Assembly: GCA_022559845.1 (NCBI GenBank) | Contig: CM040126.1 | Span: 121,992,886 to 122,056,885, forward strand | Reading direction: 5' to 3' | DNA from: Amorphophallus konjac | Taxonomy: Eukaryota; Streptophyta; Magnoliopsida; Alismatales; Araceae | Length of the DNA: 64,000 nucleotides | Part shown: positions 34,140 to 47,700 of the stretch, in pieces | How positions within the stretch are numbered: the stretch's first letter is position 1 | Layout: every line of letters begins with the position of its first letter | The notes under the pieces: generated by a model | The model's input: the letters and a program-made list of their open reading frames with translations, nothing else | Databases searched by the model: none | Told to the model about the DNA's origin: nothing | Program-made: the position numbers and the translations under genes

Positions 34140-36714
34140 GCTTCAGTTCACAGGTTTAGCTCAAATCCGAGCTTGAAAAGGATTAAAAGTTTAGTTTCCG
34201 GTTAAAACACGTGTTTCTGAAAACGCAAAGAATTGGCGACCACCACAGTATCCGCTATTTCTTTAAATAGTGCCCATAATCATGTCATCATTTATTGATT
34301 GAGCGCCCCCTCACGCGGTCGCCATTTCTTTGAATAGTGCTATTTCTGAATTTCACGTGAATTATGATGGCTTCGTCTGAATCATGCAATGAGTTTACAC
34401 AATTATGAATTCTTTGTCAAATCATTCTCTTGCGAATTCTTTGTCAAATCATTCTCTTACGGTACTAATAATCTTTTGAGCACAGAAAAGACAGGTTTCA
34501 TGCAAATTTCAAGGCGCTCGGAGTTCTTTTAGGTGACATTTCTCTTCCTTTGTATACCTCCTGTATGCATTTCTGCTATATGTTATTTACTCTACTAGAG
34601 CATATCAAGGACCTTGTGGTTCTGATGAACCTGGAATTTGAGTTCCCCTTCATCAAAAATAGTGATAATTTCAGGGGAGTCTCAATCGCACGGATAGGCC
34701 GTTGGGTCATCTAAGGCTTGGAACGACGGTTCCACTTTCTGAGTTGATGCGTGGACAAACGGGCTTCGGCTTAGTGTCAGCTCAGAAAATTAGATTCCTG
34801 ACCTAGTCTGGATGGTTTAGCAATATTATCCTTGAATATTTTCTATTTTAGTTTGTTTTAATTTTTCTTTTAGCCCAACATGCATCATGTAGGACTTTGA
34901 GCTTAATATTGAAAAACCTCATATTAAGTCAGTAATGAGGGCCGCTCGCTCGTGATTTGAGTTGACATGAGATATTCCATTCCAAATCGAGTACTAAGTT
35001 CTCTTTGAAGCCACTCAGGCTGGTTCCTTGAAAGCATCTTTTGACTGGATTCTTATCTCTTTCCTTTTATTTTCCTACAAATCTACCTTGGTTGTAGCAC
35101 GTCCACATTGGCTGGTAACCGCTCTCCAATGGTGTTTCTCATTTCGTGCCCACGTTCACATTTGTTAGCTTAGTCTTCATCTAGGCAATTGTTGCTTTCT
35201 CGTAGCCATTCAAGGTTGTTTCATTCTGAACCGTGGAAAGGTTTCCAACACTTAGTGTCAGAGACGTGTCACATCACACCTTGGTATCTACTTTTCAGTC
35301 CGTTATTCACTTCATTCCGCTTCGTTACACTTGCACCCCATTCGTTTCCACTACGCTTCATTTCGTCTCACTCCCTTGCAAAGTAGACGCCAAGGCGGGG
35401 TAGCTGTAGACACGCCAAAATTGATACTATGTTGAGTAAATTTCATGTCACAATGTAATGCCCCAAAGTGGACTTCATTATTGGCACAATATAAAATTTT
35501 TTCTAATTTTTCTGGATTTTTTTCTGGAATTCGCAACTGCCTCTTGGGCGTCATTTAAATGAACGACCGTTTGGAGTGTCGTTATTTTAAAGATGGGACG
35601 ACCGCTTGTGCGGGCGCCATTTCCTGGTTTTTCGATTTCCATTAGAAATGAAATTATTAAGAATTAACGCCCTATTGAGCGGGCGCTCATTAACTGACGC
35701 CTTTTTAAGCAGGCGCTGTTTCTTATTTTCACAATATGGAAAGTCTGTTATTTCTATAATTTATCCAAGAATTGACGGCCGTTGCTTGGTCGCCCTTTTA
35801 AGTGACGACAGCCTCCATGTCGCCATTTCCATTCCGTGTCCATGCCATCTGCAACTTCCTCTGCATGGCGTTCCTTCTCCATTTTGGTTCCAGTTCTTCC
35901 GAAGAAGGATATCCACGTCCAGGGATTATTTTCCTTGTTTTAATCCCATTAGAATATGGTTTTTAACCCTATAAATACCCTCTTGTCTAATGCCGCTGGG
36001 TTCTTCAATCCCTCTGCTAAGGTGAACAGAGAGCCATACGAAAGAGAGTTTTTCTGGCTTTGTCTGTTCTAACATTACAGGTGGCCGCGTGAGCAAAATA
36101 GAACTTTGGTTCTCCTTCTTATTTCCTCCTGCGCTGCCGCGATTGATCTCTCCCTCGGCTCTCTATCTGCTGCAGGGGCTTGGAAGGTCCAACCTTCACA
36201 TCCTTCCCCCCTTTTCTCTATTTAGTCTATTTTGTTTTAGTCTACACGTCTATTCTCTAGCTACCCTGCTAGAGAATTCCTTTAGCATCATATATCATCA
36301 TATTTGCCTAGTTGCATTCATATTTCTCCCACCTTTTGCTCCTTCTTAGGGGGTTTACAACAAACACAAGGTGTGTTCATGCCCTTGTTGCATGGTCTGA
36401 TTTCCATAGAGCATTGATACTACACACACTCTTGGCTAATCCAATCTTCTTGTCTTTGCTTGTTTTCTTTCAAGGGTAATCAAGATAAGAACCCCCTTCA
36501 TCGACCGGCCGGTAGAAGGAAGAAGTTGAACTCACATCCACACCCCGCTTGCAAGGTACTTTCACGATCAATTTCTTCTTTTTGAGGTAACCCCTCTGAC
36601 GATCACACTCCTAGAGTAGCATCACATGCTCCCTCCCCCATCTTTTGTCTTTATCATCTTTATTATCATCATCCCCATCTTTATTTTAACATTGATTTTT
36701 CTTTCGTTTTTAAA
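34140..36714. other. Non-coding DNA with palindromes and a plus-strand TATA box
   Basis: Copies of the GGCGACC/GGGCGCC palindrome lie at 34232-34330, 35535-35640 and 35655-35830. The last cluster ends about 140 bases before TATAAATA (35970-35977), which reads on the plus strand; this looks like an LTR U3 and promoter. No open frame of interest follows. A CT/GA-rich transcribed-leader-like stretch is at 35990-36360. No element edges found. Confidence 0.45.
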
Positions 36715-37870
36715 TGTCTATGTGACACGTTCATAGAAAGCGAACCTTCAACGTGAGACACGTGGACATCCAGCAACGCATTCTTTCAAAATTCCTTGGG
36801 CGAGAACATGTTTTCCATGCGCCCAATCTCTCACGAGCCTATAAATAGAGGCCTGATCGCTCAACTAAAATAAGAGGCAATACAGAAGAAAAAGAAGACA
36901 AAGAAGAAGGGAGCCAGTGTGGCCAGAAATTCCAGAGTGAAAAGAGCGAGGATAGAGAAGATCAGAAGTAGTGTCTGAGAGCTAGAGAAGCTGAGGCAAG
37001 GAGAGCAACCGAAGAAGAAAGGAATCAGAGAGGAGTCTGAGAGAAGTTTGTGGAAGCCAGTTGCAGCAAGTCAAGGGAAAAACAAAGTATCAGAGTGTCT
37101 GCTATCTGAGTGAGTTGTATCTCAACTACTGAATCAAATCCAGAGTTGAATTGCTCAATTGTGAGCTACATTTTCATTTCTGTTATCGTTCTATGTTTTA
37201 CTTCAAATCTCTTATAAGCTGTGTATCAGCAGAGCAAGCTGTGAAGCTCAGCAGGCGAGGTTGAATCCTCGGACAATAAACTGTGAAGCTCAGTGGTTGA
37301 AGCTTTGAATCAGTAGTCTAGCAAGCTGTGAAGTTCAGCGGATTATAGGGATCTAGTCCCGGAAGCTATGGATCAACAGATTCAAGCTTTGAGTCAGCAG
37401 TAAGCCTTACTCAATTGAGTAAGGGGTGGATGTAGATCTCGAGCTCGAGATTGAACCACTTAAAATTGCTTTGTTCATTGTGTGTCTGCTTATCTGCTCT
37501 TTCCTACTCTTCTAGATGAATGCCTAAGAAAGTCCAGTCCTATTTTCTCTAATTTGTCTGCATATTCATCTGAAGTCTTCTTCATTGGATTGATTGCCAT
37601 TAACCGTGCCTGTTCGCTGAAGTCTGAATCTATTCTGAATGGAATTGAATTTCTTTATTATAATTCTGGTTTATAATAGATTACTCAGTAGTATATAAAA
37701 AGGTTAAGTCAGAAGGATAGATTACATCTATCTAGAAAACTGACCCTTGCGTGAGGAGATTATCTAATCAACCCTCCGCCTGGTACCATACTGAGTTATC
37801 AATTCAGTGAAGTGTTAATTCCATATATGCTGATTCATATTGGTTCAGTTGTGTGATTTGTAGTAATTAA
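36715..37870 (+). mobile_element. Copia LTR, plus orientation, truncated
   Basis: It begins near TGTCTATGTGACACG and has TATAAATA at 36840-36847. A purine-rich leader and a repeated AAGCTGTGAAGCTCAGC word (37230-37350) follow. The two-hairpin element is at 37405-37460, and the GTATATAAAAAGG block with its follow-on words at 37690-37800. The terminal TTCACCCCCC block and primer site are missing, so the 3' end is cut, probably near 37870. It is related in design, but not closely in sequence, to the LTR at 8343. Confidence 0.6.
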
Positions 37871-39113
37871 TCTCTAATTCCCCATTTCTTTTAATTGTTA
37901 TGCATGAAAACAATGTAACCACGTAGCTAAGTCATGTTAGAAGGTAATTAGGTCATGAACATGCATAGGCTGTGAGAAATAAACAAAAAATTTCTATTTT
38001 ATCTTATTAGGGCTAAGTGTATGCATGGGGAAATGAACTTACTGTGCAGTCTCAATAAAACATAAAATACTCCATGTACGATCCATGAAAATGACTGGAA
38101 ATTGAGGACTTTTATTTCTAACATCGAGTTTAAGCCATTCATGAGATAACCTACCTCTGGACAGAGCTTTAAACTTCGAATTTAGGGCTAGAAATTGACC
38201 CTAGTTTCTGCTCGTTCTGAACCAAACCAGCAATTTCGTGACATTCTAACTTCTGATCCTCTTCACCTAATACCACAAAATTTGGAGGGTAAGAAGAGGG
38301 TACTAATAGGAACAAATAACTCTAAAGAACTAGGTTCTAATTATCTCGTTTAAGACTTCTAATTAGTCGATCTTCCTGACCCGGTCGCACAGTTTCTTGG
38401 TTTGCTTGCACCTAACCAGCGACTTTGCAAGCTTCTATCTTCATAATGGCTTGATCTCCTAGCGTGAAATTTTGAGGCTAGTTAGACCTTACTATTATGA
38501 ACAAAATATTCTAAAGAACCTATCTCAAATAATGCTTCCTTACCTTAGTTCCACGCGAGCCAAAAGTAGGGGTCACACATGTGAAACTTAAGGTCTATTT
38601 ATAGGGTTAGCTAGGGTTTTGAGGATTGGAACGAACCTAGAGTCCTATTTAGGGTTTCAATTCGATCTTCAAGCATTCTAGACTCTTCTAACTAAGGGAT
38701 AGCATCGATCATAGGTGATTTGGATGCCAAAGATCCCAGCTTTTCATGTCTTCTTCTATTCACGGAATCTGGAGAGAGTAGTGGTCATTGGAGAGCCGCT
38801 ACTATTCCCAGGCTGTCGCTCGATAGACCGTTTTTACCGCTTGGCACCAAATTTGAACTATTTCAAACTCTTTTGATATTATCTCCCATTATTAGCCTAT
38901 TTATCCCTTTAAAAATATAAATGATGCTTCTAGAATATGGGCTAGGCCCTTTTTAGGTCATGGGCCTAGTCCATTAATTAGTATAGGGCCTTTTTAATTT
39001 AATTAATAATTGATTAATTCATGTAATAACCCATTAAGCTTGGATTAATTCTTTTTAACTCCAGAAAATCATAGAAAATTCCAAAATACTTTATATGAAA
39101 TTTTGGTGTATTA
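37871..39113 (-). mobile_element. Gypsy LTR fragment, Tekay-like
   Basis: Resembles the distal part of Tekay-type LTRs in minus orientation. It contains paired phrases such as ACCACAAAATTTGGAGGGTA, a TATAAATA on the minus strand (38596-38603) and a GGGCCTAGTCCATTAATTAG region. It is joined at about 39113 to the left LTR of the Tekay element, whose own sequence starts there abruptly. No genes. Confidence 0.4.
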
Positions 39114-40161
39114 GAGTCGCAATTTTAGGAAAATTTGTGACTGCTCGTGCGGGCGTTCATTCAATGCGCGCCCATGCCATGGCCACTATTTACAAACTCT
39201 CTGTAATACTAAAAAAAACTCAAGGAATCAATGATATAAGATCTACATGCATGAAATTTCTTAATCTTATCATGTTGGGCTCGTTTCTTCAGAACACCTA
39301 CCTTTTTGGCTTGGTCTAGATGACGGACAGAGAAGAGAAATATGGATAGTAAGAGTAACTGTAGTAGCAAATGGCCAACGTAGAAAGAAGAAGCAGTAGC
39401 AACAACAACTGTAGCTCTTCGAACAACAGAGGAAGAAGACGCCTGCCTCTGCAGTATGACGGAAGATGAAGAAGAAGTAGTAGAGGTTCTTCTTCACGTA
39501 TGACCGCAAGCTTCCTACGGTAGCATGATCGGTCCGCAGGGAAGAGGAAGAAGCGAGTGCTTCTCTACGCCAACAGGATGAAGACGACAGGAGGAAGACA
39601 AAGCACGCGGCAAGGGCTCCCTTCGAATGTAATAACAGCAGTAGCCGGAGCTCTTTCGACGAAGGCTTGATATATAGAATCTGGGGTTTAGAATCCTACT
39701 GGGAATTAAGTTCCCACGTAACAATCCTAATGGGTTTAAAACTTCTATGTTTAATCTATACATTGCTATATCCACAGCCGCTATCCTGTTGGAGTTCAAA
39801 ACCCTAAGCCATGCATGTTCGAACATGAGGAAAAGGTCTATAGGTGTTTTTGAATTCACCCATATTGTATATATATTAATCCTAAGGCCCATCTTTTACC
39901 ATGTGTACGTGAGGCCCATAAGTACTGAAATAGGTTTTTAGCCTTGGTTGTGAAGCCCATTTACCTATTCGTGATCCTCTTGCAAGAAGCCCATATGTTT
40001 AAATGAGAGGGTTGTACCTTTGAGGCCCATTCAAAGGTTAAGGCCTTTTGGTTTCCTCATTTGAATTTTATAATTTGTTTGATTTGGGCCCTTTAACTAT
40101 TTAATTGGAGGTTTTATTTATTTAGAAAATTTCATTCCTATATTTTGTTCGGGTTGCTACA
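39114..40161 (-). repeat. 3' LTR of Tekay element, truncated
   Basis: Nearly identical to 46846-47894, including ATTGTATATATATTAATCCT and the GTTGCTACA end. Homology stops abruptly at about 39114. The purine tract (minus strand AAGTGGGGAAGGG, 40162-40180) abuts it. Confidence 0.85.
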
Positions 40162-40195
40162 CCCTTCCCCACTTAAAAGAATTTGGTCCCCAAAT

Positions 40196-43100
40196 TTAAT
40201 TACATATAAACATGGAGGGTGCAGGATACTTACTATTTTGAAATAAATCAGGGAATCTTTTCTTCATAGATTCTTCGGTCTCCCATGTGGCTTCTTGTTC
40301 TGAACACTTGCTCCAGTGTGCCTTCACCATAGGGATCGTCTTGTTCCTTAGCATACGAACCTCGTGATCAAGCATCTTCAAAGGCTTTTGTTCATATGTG
40401 AGATCCTTTTGTATCACCAGGTTGTCGTGATCTATGATGTGAGATGGATCATGAACATACTTTTTGAGCATAGAAATGTGAAATACGTTGTGTACTTCAG
40501 ATAGTTGCAGAGACAAGGTGATCCGATAGGCAACCTCGCCAACCCTTGCTAGTACTTCGAAGGGACCGATATACCTTGGTGTATGCTTGCCCTTAACACC
40601 AAATCTTCTAATACCTCGTCCTGGGGAAACCTTAAGGAAGACGTGATCTTCAACTTGGAACTCGAGGTTTCTTCTTCTAATATCGACGTAAGTCTTTTGT
40701 CTAGACTGAGCCATCTTGAGTCTTTCTCTAATGAGTTGAATCTTTTCAGTGGTGTCTCTTACCATGTCCGGGCCTAGTAGTTATTTTTCGCCAACTTCGT
40801 CCCAGCATAGTGGTGAGCGGCAACTCCTTCCGTATAATGCCTCGAAAGGTGCCATTTGAATACTTGCCTGGTAACTGTTGTTATATGTAAACTCGACCAG
40901 GGTAGATGATCATGCCAGCTTCCACCAAAATCAATAATACAAGCTCGTAGCATGTCCTCTACTACTTGGTTTGTTCTCTCGGTCTGACCATCCATTTGAG
41001 GATAAAAAATTGTACTAAAGTTGAGTCTTGTCCCTACGAATGTTGTAAACCCTTCCAGAAATGAGAAGTGAAGCGCGGGTCTCGATCAGACACGATCGAA
41101 ACAGGAACTCCATGCAGTCTAACAACTTATTTGATATACAATGCAGCTAGCACATCAACTGACCATCGGCTCTTTATAGGCAAGAAGTGTGCCGACTTGG
41201 TCAAACGGTCTATGATAACCCATATTCCATCATGTCCTCCTTTAGATTTGGACAAACCCATAATGAAGTCCATGCCGATATCCTCCCACTTCCACTTGAG
41301 AATGTCTAGAGGATGTAGCTTACCGGTAGGCTTTTGGTGTTCCGCCTTGACTTGTTGGCACGTGAGACAGCGAGAAACAAATTCGGCTACCTCCCTTTTC
41401 ATTTTAGGCCACCAAAAGGTCCGTTTTAAGTCTTGGTACATCTTGGTTGATCTGGGACGTATTGTATACCTTGATCGGTGAGCTTCATCTAAAATTTTCT
41501 TCTTTAATTCTGGACAGTCCAGTACACACGTCCTTTCTTGGAATAATAATCTTCCATCTGATGCTTGCTTGAATTCGGGTTGTTCTTCTACCTTACCTTT
41601 TATTTCTACCAACACCGGGTCATCGTCTTCAAGTCCTTTGATTTCGGAGAGTAGATCTGGTTGTATCCTTATGTGTGATAGAGTAATACTCCTTCCCTCC
41701 TTGTCCATGCTTATATTAAGCTTAGTGAATTGTTCTAGCATCTTCCATTCTTGGATCATACAATTGGCCAATAACGCTCTCGACTTTCGACTGAGGGCAT
41801 CAGCTACCGCATTACCCTTTCCATGATGGTATTGTATTGTGAAGTCGATGTCCTTGAGGTACTCTAACCAACGTCTTTGTCTCATGTATAATTCCTTCTG
41901 TGAAAATAAGTATTTGAGACTCTTGTGATCAGAGTATACGGTAAACTGCTCTCTGTAGAGATAGTGTCTCCAGATCTTTATAGCAAATACTACTACGGCC
42001 AACTCTAAGTCATGCACCAGGTAGTTCTCCTCATGCTTCTTTAATTGTCGGGAAGAGAAAGCAATGACTCTCCCTTGTTGCATTAACACACATTCGAGGT
42101 CAATGCCAGATGCATCGATATATACCTCGAACTTCTCTCCTTCAGTTGGTAATGCCAAGACTAGGGCAGTTGTCAGATGATCCTTCAAGGCTTGAAAACA
42201 TTTCTCACATTTCACGTCCCACTTATAAGGAATCTCTTTACGGGTCAGCCTAGTAAGAGGAACGACGATCTTGGAGAAGTCTTTGATGAATCGCCTGTAA
42301 TAGCCAGCTAGACCTAAGAAGCTTCGGATTTCAATTGCATTTGTAGGTCTTTCCCAATTCTTCACAGCCTCAACTTTTGACGGATCCACAAAAATTCCAT
42401 CCTTCAAGATCACATGCCCTAAGAAAGATACTTCCTCGAGCCAGAAGTCACATTTGCTAAGCTTGGCATAGAGTTGATTCTTCCTCAAGATTTGCAATGA
42501 AATCCTCAAATGCTCTTCATGTTCTTCCTCGGCCTTGGAATATATCATCAATAAATACCACTACGAATTGATCTAGATGAGGCCTGAATATATTGTTCAT
42601 CAACTGCATAAAGGTTGCAGGGGCATTTGTTAGTTCAAAAGGCATAACAGTAAATTTGTAATCCCCATACCTACTTCAGAACACCGTCTTGTGTATATCC
42701 CCATCCTTTATTCATAATTGATGATATCTGGACCTGAGATCAATCTTTGAGAAATACTTGGCTCCAGATATCTGATCAAATAATTCATCGATCCTCAACA
42801 GCGGATACTTATTCTTGATGGTAAGGTGGTTCAACTATCGATAATCGATGCAGAGTCTCATCGATCCATCTTTCTTCTTGACAAATAACACAGGCGCTCC
42901 CCACGGGAAAGTGCTCGGCCTGATGAATCCTTTCTTCAAGAGCTCCATTAATTGCTCCTTTCATTCCTTGAGCTCGGCGGGGGACATCCTATAAGGTGCC
43001 TTAGAAACTGGGCCAGCACCAGGGACAAGGTCAATGGTGAAGGCCACTTCTCTTTGTGGGGGTAATCTGGGCAAGTCTTTCGAGAATACATCGGGAAAAT

Positions 43101-44585
43101 CCCGAACCACTCGGATGTCTTCTATCTTAGACTCCTTAACTTATGTGGCGATCACAAAAGCTATAAAAGCCACACATCCTTTTCTTAAGAGCTTACTAGC
43201 TCGTAGGGTCGAAATAAGGGGTGACTTGCTTCGACTCCGAGGACTAGTGTAGACAAGTTCCGAGAACTCCTTAAAGGTTACCTTGCTGTTTCGGCAATCT
43301 ATTACTGCTTTGTGTGCGGATAGCCAATCGGCTCCTAGTATGACATCGTACCCATCCATATCTAAGCATATCAGGTCAGCAAGCAGATTTTTCCCTTTGA
43401 TCATAACTTCACAATTTAGATAATGGTGTGAGATCTCGGATTCGTTTCCAAGAGGAGTTGAACTAACTAGATCTATCCACTCTAGTTTCATGGGTAATGG
43501 ATCAGCAAATCTTTTGGAAATAAAAGAATGAGTCACGCCAGTATCAAACAAGACATGAGCAGTTATAGAACAAATCTCTAATGTACCTTCCACAAGTCCA
43601 CCTTCATCTTGCTCCGCCTCTTGGAGTGCTTGGAGACGGGCTTGCTTCTTGGCCAGGTGCTTCTCTTCATTAGCTTGTTCATTTAATAATGAACAATCGG
43701 GGATCCGGTGGTCACGGCTCCCGCATCGGAGGCATGCTCCCAAATGCCTCCAGCATTCTTCGACCTTATGGCCGGCCTTGTCACAGTGCTTGCACACCTC
43801 TTTGGAAGGTGTGGTAGTAATGGAGAAGGGCTTGTTATTCTTCTTGAACTTTTTCTCCTGGGAGAAATCTCCTCCATTGCTCGACCTCTTCTTTCTAAAT
43901 GAAGGTTTGAAAGTTCCAGAGCTAGTGACGTGCTCCTTCTTGTCCTTCCCACGGATCCAATTGGACAGCTCCGTGGCATCTTCTAGCAATTGCGCTCGCC
44001 AGGCCATCTCCGAGTAGACTTGAATGTCCATCGGCGCTAGTTGTGTGATGTATTGGGGTCGAAGCCCATTAAGAAATCTTCTCGCCTTCATTTTCTAGGT
44101 ACACACTAAGTGGGGTGCATCCCTATATAACCTCGAGAATTGGGCCTCATATTCGGCCACTGACAAGGCTCGTTGTTTAAGCGTGGCAAACTCCGCGACT
44201 TTCTTCTCTTGTATCTGGTCCGAGAAATATTTGTTATTGAAGTATTCTACGAACTCGCCCCACGTGACGTGGTCATGAGGCAGTGTAGCTTCTACTGACT
44301 CCCACCAGAAGCGAGCATCCCGCTCTAGTTGGAAGGTTGCTAATAAGACCTTTTCTTCGTCCATGCATTGCATGACATGGAATATACGTTTATCTCCTTA
44401 ATCCAGTGTTTGGCATCGTCTGGATCGGTCGAGCCAATGAACTTTGGTGGGTTCATATTGTGAAAACTATGGTGGAGATCTCCCGCTCCATGGTTTGCTC
44501 CGCCTTGTGCTACTTGTTGCAGTGCCTGGGTAAGGCCTTGAACGGTATGTTACATGTCACGCCATTGAGCACGTTCGGCGGCCAT
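40196..44585 (-). pseudogene. gag-pol: Tekay gag-pol polyprotein with chromodomain
   Basis: Starts at ATG 44585-44583 (MAAERAQWRDM) but a TAA follows at 44552. Gag core: PPKFIGSTDPDDAKHW, then WWESVEATLP. Stop TAG 44097. Zinc knuckles CKHCDKAGHKVEEC and CLRCGSRDHRIPDC (about 43790-43690). Protease active site VLFDTGVTHSF (about 43560). RT: LCIDYR then TAG (42837-42835) then LNH, and FIDDI (about 42545) followed by a frameshift. RNase [24 protein letters not shown]. Integrase: HHCC region with CLTCQQVK, then [14 protein letters not shown], then MDGQTERTNQ after a frameshift (about 41000-41130). The C-terminal chromodomain runs from KMLDHEVRMLRNKTIP to KKRFPDLF (40400-40240). Chromodomains steer insertion to heterochromatin. 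Not translatable as one protein. Confidence 0.9.
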
Positions 44586-44737
44586 GATCCTACAAGATTT
44601 AAGTAACTATATTAATATATGATTAATCCAAGAGTTTAAGTTTCTAAGTTAACTTAACCCATGGCTCTACCCAATCTCACCGGGTGAAGGTATAAACCTA
44701 TCCTTGGACTTGGTTTCTAAGGAATTGAATATCCTAG

Positions 44738-44749
44738 GCTCTGATACCA
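44738..44749 (-). promoter_or_regulatory. Primer-binding site of Tekay element
   Basis: TGGTATCAGAGC on the minus strand, seven bases inside the LTR edge; initiator tRNA-Met type. Confidence 0.88.
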
Positions 44750-44756
44750 CAAAAAC

Positions 44757-47700
44757 TATCACACCCCGAGCGTGGAAGGAACCCGGTACGCGTGACGAGT
44801 TTATATCAATCATGTCAATAGGAGCACGAGGTAATTTGACACCATAGATAGAGATGCACAAATTGCAAGATAACCTAATCCAATTTATTCATAATAACCA
44901 TTAAGGTAAATCCATTACATAATCTTCTTTTTAGAAAAGAGAACTAAAGGACATTCTAGACTCAATAAAAGAAAATTACAATGATCGACTCAAGAAGTAG
45001 AAAAGACATGACTAGATAACAGCTCCAATGGTTGGAACGGCTCTACGCTCTTCACTCATGTCCGTCCCCATACGAATGAGCTCGTCATCAGAGTTACCTG
45101 AAAAATAGGGGAAAACCTAGGGTGAGCGAACGCTCAGTAGGAATTATATCTCAAGATCAAGCATGCTTTAAGTAAATTACATGTTACATGAACTATGCAA
45201 GTATAATGATGCATGAACACAAGATAAGAACAAGAGTAGAGTGTCAAAAGATAATATGGATGAACTGGCAAGATTTCATGATAATCATGTGGAATATAAT
45301 AAGATTTGTCAAGCATGTAAATAACAAGTCAAGTCATGTGAATTGGCTATTATAATATCAAGCAAGTAAATATCCATTCCAGACCACGCAAGTCATGTCA
45401 AGTCAAGTCAAGTACGAGTCGTGGAATGTCAAAATCTAGCAAGTCATGCACTTCGGTGCAATATCACACCGTGATCAATCAACTCCCATGGGCACAAGTA
45501 CTTTCAAGTGCTCCTCCCAGGACCAGATCGGGCCCTATATGCACAAGCATTGAGTCATGTATATTTTTAGACATCCACTATAGTTATAGCCAATATAGAG
45601 TTCCAAAGGAATAACCATGGTAGGATGATAAGGTAGATTTCATGAATGAAGGACTTCAAGGACAGAACTTGAACAAGTATGACACATCGTTAAACCATGT
45701 GAAAACCAAGACATGTCATAAAACTGGGTAATTGGCGTCCACTCAGTCGTCATCAATTACAGAAATAGCGCCCACTGTCTGGAAGCTAATTCATGTGAAC
45801 AGTACAGGCTTGATGAAATAGCGTCCACAATCTGGTCGCTAAATCAAGGAAATAGCGCCACTGGCCTGGCCGCGAATTCCTTCTGGTGCCCAAGGCATGG
45901 TCGCTAATTATTGATAGAGACAGACTTCTCAAAAGAGGCCATAAATAGCGCTCTATGAGGGCTAAAGCATCACGTTTCTTCATAGTGACGTGACAAGTAA
46001 GGGTTCCAAGGTTTTTAAGGTACAACCTGCTTGGCTACCTTGAGGGAATCCAAGGCTAGCGTAGACTTACGGAGGTCTCAATGAAGAAAGTACCAGTCCA
46101 AAGTAAGGAATATCTCGTGGAGGGTCAAATCATCACCAAGAATTGAGTGTGTAATTGATAGAAATAAAACAGGGACTCCATCTACGGATGTGAGATGATA
46201 GTGCCAAGTAAACCCGCGATATGGGCGTGAAAACACGATGGAAAACAGAGAGACAAGAATTGGCGACCACTCAGACGAGCGCTCAATCATGATTGTGTGT
46301 CCGTGTGGGGTGTCGCTCAATCAATTATCTTAATAGAATTTCGAGGAAAAATCCTTGGAATTAGCGACCATGTGAACGGGCGCTCATTCCAGTAATTTCC
46401 AGAAAACAACACAATTAATTTTAAATAGCGACCGTGTAAAAGGGCGCTCAATCATTAAATATCGTCTACTATTCTATCACAGTTTCCGGATTTTCATTCA
46501 TTTTCTATTTTATTAATTTTTCTACAAAACAACACCTTCATGGAAGGGCGCTCAATCAGTAATAGGCGACTGGAAGACAGTCGTTCATTCTTTGTTTGAT
46601 GCTACACATCGGGCAGGTACGCTATTAGACACATAGCATTGTTCATATATTTTGAGTTTACATAATCAGGAAAGTGAAGACATAGATAGACAGAGAAAAA
46701 TATCAAGAATTTATAAACATGATAATGCAATAATTTTAACGTTGGGTTACATGGATATTTAATTTTAAGCATGTGATATTTATTAAATACACCAAAGAAT
46801 TAGCGGATTGGGCAAAGGTCGCTCATTAAATGGCGCCCTGGTCACTGTCACAATTTCAGGAAAATTTGTGACTTCTCGCGTGGGCGTTCATTCAATACGC
46901 GCCCATGCCATGGTCGCTATTTACAAACTCTCCGTAAAACTCAATAGAACTCAAGGAATCAATGATATAAGACCAACATGCATGAAATTTCTTAATCTTA
47001 TCATGTTGGGCTTCGTTTCTTGAGAACACCTACCTTTTTTGGCTTGGTCTGGACGACGGACAGAGAAGAGAAATATGGATAGTAAGAGTAACTGTAGTAG
47101 CAAATGGCCAACGTAGAAAGAAGAAGCAGTAGCAACAACAACTGTAGCTCTTCGAACAACAGAGGAAGAAGACGCCTGCCTCTGCAGTATGACGGAAGAT
47201 GAAGAAGAAGTAGTAGAGGTTCTTCTTCACGTATGACCGCAAGCTTCCTACGGTAGCATGATCGGTCCGCAGGGAAGAGGAAGAAGCAAGTGCTTCTCTA
47301 CGCCAACAGGATGAAGACGACAGGAGGAAGACAAAGCACGCGGCAAGGGCTCCCTTCAAATGTAATAACAGCAGTAGCCGGAGCTCTTTCGACGAAGGCT
47401 TGATATATAGAATCTGGGGTTTAGAATCCTACTGGGAATTAAGTTCCCACGTAACAATCCTAATGGGTTTAAAACTTCTATGTTTAATCTATACATTGCT
47501 ATATCCACAGCCGCTATCCTGTTGGAGTTCAAAACCCTAAGCCATGCATGTTCGAATGTGAGGAAAAGGTCTATAGGTGTTTTTGAATTCACCCATATTA
47601 TATATATATTAATCCTAAGGCCCATCTTTTACCATGTGTACGTGAGGCCCATAAGTACTTAAATAGGTATTTAGCCTTGGTTGTGAAGCCCATTTACCTA

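Noticed and set aside
27800..36000. CRISPR-like array, because short palindromes recur with variable spacers
   Set aside because: Spacing is irregular, repeats are imperfect, and the context is a plant nuclear retroelement region.
44757..44760. LTR lacking the canonical TG end, taken as a different element type
   Set aside because: TA can be explained by one G-to-A change; the other end, primer site and shared LTR sequence fit a normal LTR.
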